The translations under genes were made by a program, and so were the position numbers. This document shows, piece after piece, positions 18,354 to 26,361 of a stretch of DNA of 33,078 nucleotides. The notes under the pieces were generated by a model, which had not been told where the DNA came from, ran no database searches, and saw nothing but the letters and a program-made list of their open reading frames with translations. The DNA comes from a virus. The stretch covers positions 1,758 to 34,835 of IMG/VR virus record IMGVR_UViG_3300001472_000065; one strand, written 5' to 3'. Position 1 is the stretch's first letter; every line of letters starts with the position of its first letter.

Positions 18354-18803
18354 TCATTCCTCAGATACAGCGTTAGCTTGTCCTTTATTATCTTTTTGCT
18401 GTCTTGAACGAAAGTTTTCTAAGTCAAAGACTACCTCATTGAGCCAGTTATCAAATTCTCCTGAATTTTCTACTAAAATCAAAGCATTATCTACTGTATA
18501 AGCCATTTCTGATTCTAGGTCTTGACCTTCTAGATTAACCAGTATAAGGTCTTCTAGATATTTTAATTTCAAACCTTTCCAACCTTTTACAGTTGCTTGT
18601 GAAAATTCTTTGACGAATTTATCATCGTCCATTACCTCTTCAAAGGCTCTTGTTTTTCTGTTAAATTTATTACTTGTACACTTTTTTCTTAAGCTAAGTA
18701 ATTCTTTTCGGGATAAGTTCGCTAGTTCGACTTCAAAATTGTCGAGTCCTGGAAACTCAACCCATGCGGTCTTTATATCGACCAATAGATTTTTTAGTTC
18801 CAT
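18354..18803 (-). CDS. Tail assembly chaperone (gpG-like)
   Basis: A 149-residue protein directly upstream of the second chaperone and the tape measure. Motifs TAWVEFPGLDNFEVELANLSRKEL, KFNRKTRAFEEVMDDDKFVKEF and TVKGWKGLKLKYL are those of the tape-measure-binding chaperone family known from many siphophages. It would coat the tape measure during tail assembly and not remain in the virion. AGGAG is about ten bases before the ATG. Codon 136-138 (CAA AAA GAT) contains a five-A run where ribosomes could shift into the downstream frame, making a gpGT-type fusion. Confidence 0.85.
   Translation of the reverse strand: MELKNLLVDIKTAWVEFPGLDNFEVELANLSRKELLSLRKKCTSNKFNRKTRAFEEVMDDDKFVKEFSQATVKGWKGLKLKYLEDLILVNLEGQDLESEMAYTVDNALILVENSGEFDNWLNEVVFDLENFRSRQQKDNKGQANAVSEE
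18392..18398 (-). other. Candidate programmed frameshift site (gpG to gpGT)
   Basis: The minus strand reads CAAAAAG here, in codons CAA AAA G. The downstream chaperone frame is open back to a TAG about 25 bases before this run, so a -2 (or +1) shift on the A-run joins gpG to the 108-codon gene through its ATG. A -1 shift would hit TAA within two codons. After a -2 slip, the lysine tRNA re-pairs perfectly (AAA then AAG). The own ATG of the second gene has no well-spaced ribosome binding site, which favours the fusion. Confidence 0.5.
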
Positions 18804-18816
18804 ATTTTATATTCTC

Positions 18817-19731
18817 CTATGAATATTGTGTGATGATATTTGGTACAGTAGTACTATTATCTAAATTTCTAAAATCATAACTTTGTGCAAACGTTTCTCC
18901 TGTTTCCATTCTAGCTGTAAAGGTAGCTGGATTAAGATTTAGTTGCAAAAATGGAGTTGCATTTGCAGCATCTCCAACTCGTATTGCTTTTATAGTAATA
19001 TTACTAGTAGTACTAAAATCATCAAATTGTGTTATATTGTTATCAGTTTGGTATTGTCGAACTGCTCCCGAAATAGTTCGATTGTTTACCGTATAATTAG
19101 AGGGTCTCATAATATTACTAGCATTAGTAACATTTAAGCTTTTTTGAAGAGTACTATAAGCAGTCCAATCTATTTCATTTTCTATAGTAAGAGTTGTAGA
19201 TATAATATTATTCATATCTAAACTATCTATAGAAACTACTGGATATACTAATAGAGGTGTTCTTGTTGCTGATTCCGTGACAAGATTGCCTGGAATAGTA
19301 GAAGATTCATCTCCAACTCGTTCTAATTTTGTTCCTTCTCCTTGCAGTTGTAAAGTGAATTGATTTCTTGGGTTTATATCAAAACTTCCACTTGTAATAA
19401 CTGCATTCGTTAATTTAAAGACTGCACTTCCTGTTTCTACATACATGTCAAATGATGTTAGTTGATTACTATTTAATTCTGATAGTAAGTCTACGACAGG
19501 ACTTTCATCTTTCTCTACTGTTAAAGGAACATTAAAACTAAAATCCGCTGGATTTGCTTTTGTGATTGTTGCTCCCTCGAACATTTTTGATTGATTGTGC
19601 AAAGTCTTTACTGAGTACGAATCTTGCGCAAATGTTTGAGAAAAAGATATGGCGGTACTCGTATGTATTCTATACTTATTACCGCCATACACTATGTATA
19701 GTTTACTCTCACGAAGAAAACTATATGACAT
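18817..19731 (-). CDS. Minor tail protein, 304 aa
   Basis: A beta-rich protein between the tube and chaperone genes. SYSFLRESKLYIVYGGNKYRI opens the sequence and FKLTNAVITSGSFDINPRNQFTLQL resembles a tube-domain strand pair, so it may be a tube-related protein (for example an end cap or second tube protein). The rest is Thr/Asn-rich with repeated beta-like stretches. A GTG start 22 codons upstream would overlap the tube gene; the ATG at 19731, four bases after that gene's stop, is preferred although its ribosome binding site is weak. I do not recognise a named family. Confidence 0.72.
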   Translation of the reverse strand: MSYSFLRESKLYIVYGGNKYRIHTSTAISFSQTFAQDSYSVKTLHNQSKMFEGATITKANPADFSFNVPLTVEKDESPVVDLLSELNSNQLTSFDMYVETGSAVFKLTNAVITSGSFDINPRNQFTLQLQGEGTKLERVGDESSTIPGNLVTESATRTPLLVYPVVSIDSLDMNNIISTTLTIENEIDWTAYSTLQKSLNVTNASNIMRPSNYTVNNRTISGAVRQYQTDNNITQFDDFSTTSNITIKAIRVGDAANATPFLQLNLNPATFTARMETGETFAQSYDFRNLDNSTTVPNIITQYS

Positions 19732-19735
19732 TTTA

Positions 19736-21373
19736 CTAGGCGTCCATTGCTCTAGTACCCGAAGCTTCGTATCCGCTTTGAGTATGAGTTGTTGCACCTA
19801 AGTATTTAACTTCCATTTCATTACCTGTTAAGAGGTCTGAACCATGAGCTGCGAACTCTACTGAAGTTGAGATAAGGTCTGCTACTTCAATAGTTGGTAC
19901 AGTTAAATGGCATCTTGGCATATTAAATTCAACACCTGGTGCTGTAAAGTCATCTGCCTCCATACCTTCATTATCTGTATCAACAGTTCCTGCTACACCC
20001 ATAAATAACCTCATGTCAAATACGTTTGTAACTAAGTCTGTCGCGTTAGCTAAGTCAGTTAAAAGTTGGTTTGAACCATTGGATTTTGTGTCAAGGTACA
20101 TGGTTAAAGAACCACTAATTACCCTAGCACCTGTAAATGAACCAATTGGTTTATCTACTATACCGATAGTTTCTGGTGTTACATATGTAACATTATTTGC
20201 TACAGTTATAGACCCACCAGTGATGTTAATATCATAAGTTCTATTGTCTAAACCGTTTGAAGCTGAGCCACCACCTTGTGCATCTGCATCTAAGTATAAA
20301 CTTGAAAGTTTATTTCTTAAATAATCAGCGTCACTTGGACCAGTAGTATCTACAAAGTTAAAAGTCTCAGTGTGAGTATCTGTATTACCACTTGTTGGTG
20401 TTGCTGCTGAAGTTCCCTGAATTATAAATTTAGAAGGATCTTCTATTGCTTCTTCCACTTGGTCAATTGTTGTTGCGTTTCCTGACCAAGTAATTTGTGC
20501 TATTCCATCGATTGAAAAATCGATTTCAGCTTGGTTAACCTGTGCGTCGTTTAACCTGTACGTTGTATTTTCGAGTGCGAAATACAAATTAAGTTTCATA
20601 AGTTCATGAACATCTGATTGGTCAAATTTACATAATGAACCGAATTGAGCTCCAGTACTAATTTCTACAGCAGCACCTGCGGTGTCTGATGCATTTGGTA
20701 GTCCTGTTCCTGCTAATGCAGCCCATAGTATGTTTTCGACACAGTCAAAACTTCCATCTGCTCTGAAGCTTGCTGCTCCATGTTTAAATGGTCGTACATA
20801 AGTACCGAATGACCATTCTGCAGGTGGTAAAGAATCGTTGAATCTTTTGTTTCCTCTGTTAGGTGCTGCACCTGCTTCTGATATAGTAACATCAGTTGAA
20901 TCACTTCCTTGTGAGAAGCTGTATCCATCTAATACACCTATTCTAAAACAGTTTGCGTCTACTTCATTACCTTTGAATTTTCCACTACCAGCTCTTGAGC
21001 CATCTGCTGTTGTTGTTGCTGCGATAGTATCGACAGTTACAACTAATCCAGAAGCTCCAGAGTTATTAGTACCAGCATAGTTTTCTACTGCTGTTTCAGT
21101 AGCAGTTTCCGATGCTGCGAACGCTGCTCCTCTGAAGTTATTTGGAACATTAATACTACCTACTGGGCCAGTTGAACCGCCTCCAGTAATAGATGCTACA
21201 ATACACTTAAAGTTTGTACCGCTACCACTAGTTGTTCCTAGTGTTACGATATCACCTACAGCATATCCTGTTCCTGGTGTACTAACATGACAGGTTTTTA
21301 CGCCCCCAGTTGCACCAACTCCATTTACAGAGCTTACAAATACTTTGGTATTTCTCGAGAGATTTAAAGCCAT
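19736..21373 (-). CDS. Major tail (tube) protein with inserted N-terminal domain
   Basis: A 545-residue tube subunit, larger than the usual 200-350. It begins with the family-like ALNLSRNTKVFVSSV, is then interrupted by a Gly/Thr/Ser-rich insertion (about residues 20-130) containing STPGTGYAVGDIVTLG, and resumes at FRIGVLDGYSFSQ. The rest has tube-like features: FGTYVRPFKHG, LNLYFALENTTYRLNDAQVNQAEIDFSIDGIAQITWSG, and RVISGSLTMYLD. GGAG lies six bases before the ATG, consistent with high expression. Identified from composition, these motifs and order before the chaperones and tape measure. Confidence 0.85.
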   Translation of the reverse strand: MALNLSRNTKVFVSSVNGVGATGGVKTCHVSTPGTGYAVGDIVTLGTTSGSGTNFKCIVASITGGGSTGPVGSINVPNNFRGAAFAASETATETAVENYAGTNNSGASGLVVTVDTIAATTTADGSRAGSGKFKGNEVDANCFRIGVLDGYSFSQGSDSTDVTISEAGAAPNRGNKRFNDSLPPAEWSFGTYVRPFKHGAASFRADGSFDCVENILWAALAGTGLPNASDTAGAAVEISTGAQFGSLCKFDQSDVHELMKLNLYFALENTTYRLNDAQVNQAEIDFSIDGIAQITWSGNATTIDQVEEAIEDPSKFIIQGTSAATPTSGNTDTHTETFNFVDTTGPSDADYLRNKLSSLYLDADAQGGGSASNGLDNRTYDINITGGSITVANNVTYVTPETIGIVDKPIGSFTGARVISGSLTMYLDTKSNGSNQLLTDLANATDLVTNVFDMRLFMGVAGTVDTDNEGMEADDFTAPGVEFNMPRCHLTVPTIEVADLISTSVEFAAHGSDLLTGNEMEVKYLGATTHTQSGYEASGTRAMDA

Positions 21374-21439
21374 TGCTTTCTCCTATTTTTTTACTTTGAA
21401 AGTACGTAGCTAGATGTTTATCAGCTTTTGTAATTTCTA

Positions 21440-21892
21440 TTAATACCTACACAATACAGTCATTTGTCCAATTCCGAGAGGAGCTAAAACTCCTTCATCT
21501 GTTGTTAACGCCTGTAAAGTTAAGGAAGTCGTTGTTAAGTTTGGACTTACAGTATCGTCGTAAATCAAAACATCATTATCGTCTACCACTCTTTCAATGT
21601 CTTCCATTAATCGAGCTAAGACCTCTTGCGGGTCTTCTTGGTCTTCGACATAAACTCTTACGTCTAAAGTCAAGAATCTCCACTTAAACTCGCCAGGTTG
21701 ATACTCTCTAGTTTCATCGCCAGGTACCACGCATAATTTTGGGTACTCCTGTATTTCATCTAAAAATACCATTCCTGAGTGAGCATTATTAAATACATTT
21801 GAATTAAAAGGGTGATTCCCATCAATTAATTGTAATTTTTCTACTAAAGCATCAACTATTCTTTTTCTTGCTGTTCTATACGTTGATGCCAC
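21440..21892 (-). CDS. Tail terminator protein, 150 aa, GTG start
   Basis: A protein that probably caps the tail tube and joins it to the head. It shows the fold pattern of gpU/DUF3168-like tail terminators: an N-terminal helix (TARKRIVDALVEKLQ), EIQEYPKLCVVPGDE, then beta strands KWRFLTLDVRVYVED followed by a helix (PQEVLARLMEDIERVVDD). Order between neck and tube genes supports the call. The start is GTG at 21892: AGGAG lies six bases upstream and the GTG overlaps the preceding TAG by one base. A gap of 66 bases to the tube gene contains only a 13-base palindrome (TACTTTCAAAGTA) and its ribosome binding site. Confidence 0.8.
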   Translation of the reverse strand: MASTYRTARKRIVDALVEKLQLIDGNHPFNSNVFNNAHSGMVFLDEIQEYPKLCVVPGDETREYQPGEFKWRFLTLDVRVYVEDQEDPQEVLARLMEDIERVVDDNDVLIYDDTVSPNLTTTSLTLQALTTDEGVLAPLGIGQMTVLCRY

Positions 21893-23373
21893 TATTGTCT
21901 CCTAAGTTGTACGAATTTTTCTTGTGCTATTTCCATAGCTAAGTTTCTTATACTTGTTTTTATTAAATCTCTTGGGTCATATCTATCTCCACCCCATCTT
22001 CCGTGATTTTCAAAAGTTCCGTACACCCCTCTTTGTCCACTTCTTGGAGGTGTTCCACCTCCTGTTTTCATATAAGTATAATCACCTGTTAAACCTGTAG
22101 GTGCTTGTCTTATAGTTAAAAGTTGAGGACTATTTGAAAATGTTCCTGACCTATTTATCAGTCCTCCGCCACCCATATTTCTTCTAACTTCTGCGGGCAA
22201 TCTTTTATTAATTGCTCCTTGTAATGCTTTCAATGACATTACATTTTCTCTATTACCTTTTTCTACTGCTGCTGTTGCTGCACCTCTTGCTTTTGTCGTA
22301 GCCCTACTATTTAGTTTATTAATTCGTGGTGCTTTTCTTGCTTTCTTTTTATTTGCTGCTGCTTTTCTTTTTGTAAGAGACTTAGATGGAGATGTTGTTC
22401 CTTTTGTAATTATTTCTGCAATTTGTCTTTCTATTTCGTCTTTTATAGGTTTAGAACCTTTTATTTTTCCAAAATCTATACCTTTAGTTGCTTTTGCAAA
22501 ATCACTATCTGTAATAGTACCAGCTTTTAATAAGTCTTGACTCCACCTACCTAAATCTCCTTCTTTTTCTCCAAGTAAACTATTTATTTCTGCTGATGTA
22601 ATTTCTAGTTCCATTTTGCCTTGACCAGACATTACATTAACATGATTTTTCTTTATAATATCATATTGAGCTTGGTCAAGTTTATCTACAAAATCTTGAG
22701 TTATACTATTAATAGTATCTACATCTGCATCAATATCTGTTTTTCTAGATAGTGCTAATGATATAATATACATTTGCCTAAAGTCTTCTATTACTGATGG
22801 TAATAGATTGCTTAGTCTTCCTTTTAAGTCTGCTAGTGCTTCTCTATTAACTGTTCCTGTTTGTGTTTTTCTTCCTTCTTTTGAATCTGCTTTATATGAT
22901 GCTACAGATTCTCCTCTTTCATTTGAAATTTGTCCAGCATATACTAAAGCATTCTTTCCATCTTTCTGTCCAAATTCTAATGCAGGGTCTTCTTGAATAT
23001 CCAATAACCCTTCATATAATAATCTTAACTGTGACGAAATATTACTATATTCTTTATGATGAGGGTGCATACCTGCTTTATATTTATTATTCCATTTATT
23101 AAATTCAGAAGAGTATTTATAAAAAGGAGTACTATTATCTGGTGTATATACTTTGTTTAAAATTTTATGTAATTCTTCAGCTTTAGCTGTTCCTTTATCC
23201 AAAGTATCATAGTAATCGTTATAGCCTTTAGTAGATATATTATAATTTTTATATATCAAATCTTTCATTATACCAACCCTAGTTCTAGGGAATTTTAATA
23301 ATGTATCAATAGCTTTTTGTAAACCTACATCTCTACCAACTTTTCTAGTGCTTCTTGTCTTTTTTATAGTCAT
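21892..23373 (-). CDS. Neck or minor virion protein, 493 aa
   Basis: Residues 1-325 are charged and mostly helical (for example HKILNKVYTPDNSTPFYKY, LPSVIEDFRQMYIISLALSRK) without a motif I recognise. Residues about 330-375 are very basic (LTKRKAAANKKKARKAPR). The C-terminal part holds INKRLPAEVRRNMGGGGLINRSGTFSNS, TYMKTGG and YDPRDLIKTSIRNLAMEIAQ, which resembles a C-terminal motif (LP..V..NM..P.L.NRTGRF) that I know from proteins between connector and tail-terminator genes in marine phages. It occupies the place of head-closure/gp10-like genes but is several times longer. It starts at a TAATG junction, and its TAG overlaps a GTG start. Confidence 0.75.
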   Translation of the reverse strand: MTIKKTRSTRKVGRDVGLQKAIDTLLKFPRTRVGIMKDLIYKNYNISTKGYNDYYDTLDKGTAKAEELHKILNKVYTPDNSTPFYKYSSEFNKWNNKYKAGMHPHHKEYSNISSQLRLLYEGLLDIQEDPALEFGQKDGKNALVYAGQISNERGESVASYKADSKEGRKTQTGTVNREALADLKGRLSNLLPSVIEDFRQMYIISLALSRKTDIDADVDTINSITQDFVDKLDQAQYDIIKKNHVNVMSGQGKMELEITSAEINSLLGEKEGDLGRWSQDLLKAGTITDSDFAKATKGIDFGKIKGSKPIKDEIERQIAEIITKGTTSPSKSLTKRKAAANKKKARKAPRINKLNSRATTKARGAATAAVEKGNRENVMSLKALQGAINKRLPAEVRRNMGGGGLINRSGTFSNSPQLLTIRQAPTGLTGDYTYMKTGGGTPPRSGQRGVYGTFENHGRWGGDRYDPRDLIKTSIRNLAMEIAQEKFVQLRRQ

Positions 23374-23984
23374 TAGCTATATATTTTATACATATCAAGT
23401 ACACGCTTGATATGGTCTGGAAATCCTATATTGTTTCTTAGACTTGTTGATATTGGATTTTCTATTGAAGCTCCTGCTATCGACATTCTTTCTTTTCTTT
23501 CATCTTTCATGTAGTACTTGATTAAATCAAATATTGCAAGTTTTAAATCTTCAGGAGTACTTGTGTATCCTGCTCTGTATACAACCTTTACAGCTTTCAT
23601 TCCTCTAGGAAATGATTTAGTTCCTGTAGATGTTGTTCGTACAATACTATCAGAATCCATGTCTATGATGTATTCATATTTACCACTACTGTCAGAGTTT
23701 TCTGTGATTAGTGTAACATATGCACCTGCTTGGTCTTGTCTTTCTTGTACTTGTGATACTGATATAAGTGGTGATTCTGCTAATATGATTCTATCAACAT
23801 GGTTATCACTTATATTAAAGTATTCTGTTTTATCAGTTGACGCGTAATCTATTATAGTAGTACCACAATATGTTTTTACGAGTTGGCTAACATTATCAAT
23901 AACTGTATTAAGACGGGCGTCATTTTGAACGCCTTGCAATCCTGCAAAGTCTTTGAACTGTTGTAATGTAACTAAATCTGCCAT
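23373..23984 (-). CDS. Head-tail connector (adaptor) protein, gp6-like
   Basis: A 203-residue adaptor that docks under the portal ring and links head and neck. It begins VTLQQFKDFAGLQ, then DARLNTVIDNVSQLVKTYCG, the helical start typical of the gp6/Phage_connect family, and later shows ILAESPLISVSQV, FPRGMKAVKVVYRAGY and PEDLKLAIFDLIKYYMKDER, all characteristic of this family. Its place directly after the capsid gene fits. The ATG follows the terminator T-run and no good ribosome binding site is visible. Its stop overlaps the next start (TAATG). Confidence 0.88.
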   Translation of the reverse strand: MADLVTLQQFKDFAGLQGVQNDARLNTVIDNVSQLVKTYCGTTIIDYASTDKTEYFNISDNHVDRIILAESPLISVSQVQERQDQAGAYVTLITENSDSSGKYEYIIDMDSDSIVRTTSTGTKSFPRGMKAVKVVYRAGYTSTPEDLKLAIFDLIKYYMKDERKERMSIAGASIENPISTSLRNNIGFPDHIKRVLDMYKIYS

Positions 23985-23992
23985 AATATTAT

Positions 23993-24025
23993 AAAAAAGT
24001 CTTGTGGGAGACGAGCTCCCACAAG
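23993..24025 (-). terminator. Intrinsic terminator after the major capsid gene
   Basis: A perfect 10-bp stem, CTTGTGGGAG pairing with CTCCCACAAG, with a five-base loop (24001-24025), followed on the minus strand by AC and six T residues (23998-23993). It lies 12 bases after the capsid stop and directly before the connector ATG at 23984. No promoter is seen between it and the connector gene, so the tail genes must be expressed by read-through, making it an attenuator that raises capsid over tail transcripts. Confidence 0.9.
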
Positions 24026-24037
24026 ATAAGTAAGCTA

Positions 24038-26101
24038 TTAACTAGCTTTGTATTGTAAAGCGTGAACTGAAGTTGCACCCGCAATCATATCGGTAAACCC
24101 GATTCTTTGCGAAGCTACTAGAACTCTTCTTTGATTTGCTACTTCGTAGTCGGACTCAATAGTAACACCTCTTAATCTAGGCATTACATAGTTCTTGGTG
24201 TACACTGCACAACCATAGAACTTAGAAGTTGCTGGAGTTTTAAACTCGTCACAAACGATTACTTTAGAACCAAAGACTTCACCAATTTCACCATTAAGCT
24301 TAGTTGCCATGTTGCCAACTAGGTTGACATCTTGGAATTCAGCATCGGATAGCAAGTTGAAGTACTCAGTAGAGTTAACAATATACATTACATCTCTAGG
24401 GTTAATACCATATTTACCCATTTTCTTTCTAGCATTTAACAATGTAGCTGCTGTTAAAGATTCAGATGCGAATGCAGTTGCTGACTGAGATACGTGAGAA
24501 CCACTTGAGTTAGCTGCAACCGCTAAAGCGATTAAGCCGTCAAAAGCTGCTTGTGATGTACCATATACACCATCAGCATGGTCACCTACTAAGATAGCAT
24601 TCTCAATACCTCTTGCATGTGATCTAACGATAGACTCTCTAATTAAAGGAAGTATCGGTAGAATTGCGTCTTCTTCAGTTTCATTACCTAAGTAAGATTG
24701 TGAAATAAGTTTTTTGGTTGAAAGAGTTCTTTCTGTTAAATCAACACCACTATATGTTCCGTCATAAGTGTCGCCTCTTTCCTCTAAGTTACCATGTGGT
24801 GAAGACCCAGAAGCTACTTGGTTAGAAGTAAATTCTGCATATCCAGCATCAGGCATGATAGGAATGATTTGAGTTGCTGATTGCATTGGGATTTCTCTAA
24901 ATAGAGGAGCCAATACTAACTCTAATTGAATATCTCTTTCAATGTTTGTTGATACTGTTTGTTCAAAATCAGCTGATGAAACGCCAACACCTGAATGGGC
25001 ATTAACTTTTTCCATAGTTTCATTTGCAAGCTTAGTATTCCAGCCTTTACCAGTAGCAAGACCCATAACCCAAGCGTCATCAATGTCGCTTTGGAAGGCT
25101 TTCTGCCAGTCGTTGTTTTGTCTATCGCCAAAATGTCTTTTGGATTCACGCATAGCGTTAATCTCATCTTTCTTGTCGGATAGTTCAGTTTTAAGTTCAT
25201 TAACAACAGATTCTAAGTCTCCTTGTCTTTCAGAAACGCGTTTTTCAACGTCATTTACGAGCTGTTCAGCTCCTGTAAGACCAGCAGTTACTATTGTTTT
25301 AACTTTTTCTTGCTCAGCTTCTTTTTTAGCTAGTTCTGCACTTTCTGCAGTAGCTTTCTCTTCGGCTTCGCTTAACTCTTTTGCTTTTTGTTCTGCTTGT
25401 TGCATTGCGATTTTAGCAGCAGTTGATTTTGCCACCTCTTCCGCGAACGCTTTTAAGTCTAACTCAGCATTTGGAGTAGTTTTTTCTGTAGACATATGTC
25501 TCTCCTGTTGAGTGGTTTTACCCACGGCTTGTGGCGCATCAATTTCGTCAGTTTTTACTGCTTCCATCTCATGAGCCTGTTTTACGTCATTTGTAAATTC
25601 AGCTTTCCATTCATCGTATTCTGATTGAGAATCGAATGATTTCGCAATCGAAAACATTGCTGTCTGGTTGCAAGGTACACTTACAACAGACACTTCGAAT
25701 AGCTCAGCGTCCTTTATTTTATATCCGTCGGTTTCCTTTAGATAATCTGCGTCCTTGACTCGGAAACCCACGGAAAATGCTCCAAGTACGCCATCTTTTA
25801 TAAGATCTTTTACATCGCCTGCAGACTTAGAGATTCTAGCTCCAAGTTCGAGGCCTTTGTCGTTTACTTCTAATGAAGTAGCACGACCTATTGGTCTGTT
25901 ATAGTCATGGTTAAAAAGAATTATTGGATTACCTTTAAAGTTTTCCAATCCACCATTTTTAGTCCATGCGTCATGGTCAATACAATCACCCGCTCTATCT
26001 GATGCGTTAGTGCTAGCATATCCTTTGATATTCACACTTCCATCATCATCTTCGCCTAATGTTTTAAATGTTGATGACCAATGAAAAATTTTATCTGACA
26101 T
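24038..26101 (-). CDS. Fused prohead protease - scaffold - HK97-type major capsid protein
   Basis: A 687-residue polyprotein. Residues about 1-165 are an HK97 prohead protease: NHDYNRPIGR (His65), GAFSVGF (Ser110) and ELFEVSVVSVP (Glu136) give the serine protease residues. Residues about 205-320 are a Glu/Lys/Ala-rich coiled coil matching a scaffolding (delta) domain. Residues about 330-687 are the capsid fold, with ILPLIRESIVRSHARGIENAILVG, the AATLLNARKKMGKYG helix and IVNSTEYFNLL. The protease would cleave the scaffold from the assembled shell. An in-frame ATG at 25495 (residue 203) with a strong ribosome binding site could yield a 485-residue scaffold-capsid product without the protease. 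It follows the 85-aa gene with two bases between and is followed by a terminator. Confidence 0.94.
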   Translation of the reverse strand: MSDKIFHWSSTFKTLGEDDDGSVNIKGYASTNASDRAGDCIDHDAWTKNGGLENFKGNPIILFNHDYNRPIGRATSLEVNDKGLELGARISKSAGDVKDLIKDGVLGAFSVGFRVKDADYLKETDGYKIKDAELFEVSVVSVPCNQTAMFSIAKSFDSQSEYDEWKAEFTNDVKQAHEMEAVKTDEIDAPQAVGKTTQQERHMSTEKTTPNAELDLKAFAEEVAKSTAAKIAMQQAEQKAKELSEAEEKATAESAELAKKEAEQEKVKTIVTAGLTGAEQLVNDVEKRVSERQGDLESVVNELKTELSDKKDEINAMRESKRHFGDRQNNDWQKAFQSDIDDAWVMGLATGKGWNTKLANETMEKVNAHSGVGVSSADFEQTVSTNIERDIQLELVLAPLFREIPMQSATQIIPIMPDAGYAEFTSNQVASGSSPHGNLEERGDTYDGTYSGVDLTERTLSTKKLISQSYLGNETEEDAILPILPLIRESIVRSHARGIENAILVGDHADGVYGTSQAAFDGLIALAVAANSSGSHVSQSATAFASESLTAATLLNARKKMGKYGINPRDVMYIVNSTEYFNLLSDAEFQDVNLVGNMATKLNGEIGEVFGSKVIVCDEFKTPATSKFYGCAVYTKNYVMPRLRGVTIESDYEVANQRRVLVASQRIGFTDMIAGATSVHALQYKAS
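25495..25506 (-). promoter_or_regulatory. Internal Shine-Dalgarno and in-frame ATG inside the protease-capsid gene
   Basis: AGGAGA (25506-25501) stands five bases before an in-frame ATG whose first base is 25495. The codon is Met203, exactly at the border between the protease and the scaffold coiled coil. This is among the best ribosome binding sites in the window and clearly better than the AAAGG nine bases before the full-length start at 26101, which supports separate high-level production of the capsid part. Confidence 0.7.
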
Positions 26102-26103
26102 AA

Positions 26104-26361
26104 CTACTTACCTTTCTTCACAGCTTTTTTAAGAGCTGGCTTGGCCTTTGGTTTAGGGGCTGGCTTTGGAGCTTCAACAACTACTGTTGCCTTTTTTGCT
26201 TCAACCATTTGTATCATTCTTGCCCATGAGCCAAAAGCTCTTTTTGCAACCATAAAACGCATTGGAGCGTCATCTGCTGCTTTATACTCATCAATAGAAA
26301 GAACCTTTCCTTTCTTATCAAAGTATTCCATTAATACTTTTAGTACTTGTGGTCTATTCAT
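26104..26361 (-). CDS. 85-aa protein with FGSW motif and Lys/Pro/Ala tail
   Basis: Residues 1-50 form a small helical unit (LKVLMEYFDKKGKVLSIDEYK, then RAFGSWARMIQMVEA); the SIDEYK...FGSW layout resembles the short repeats found next to HNH and homing nucleases, though only one copy is seen. From about residue 60 the protein becomes APKPAPKPKAKPALKKAVKKGK, a histone-H1-like basic tail. A GTG codon 12 codons upstream extends the frame, but the ATG at 26361 has AGGA about nine bases before it and overlaps the portal end by eight bases. Position between portal and protease-capsid gene suggests a head-related role; function unknown. Confidence 0.75.
   Translation of the reverse strand: MNRPQVLKVLMEYFDKKGKVLSIDEYKAADDAPMRFMVAKRAFGSWARMIQMVEAKKATVVVEAPKPAPKPKAKPALKKAVKKGK

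Noticed and set aside
20713-20928. Minus-strand 71-codon frame inside the tube gene
   Set aside because: Alternative-frame shadow of the tube protein; no recognisable features.
21393-21405. Palindrome TACTTTCAAAGTA before the tube gene considered as a terminator
   Set aside because: The stem is very short and on the transcribed strand it is followed by an A-run, not a T-run.
24922-25206. Minus-strand 94-codon frame inside the capsid gene
   Set aside because: Out-of-frame shadow of the well-supported scaffold-capsid coding sequence, without a ribosome binding site.
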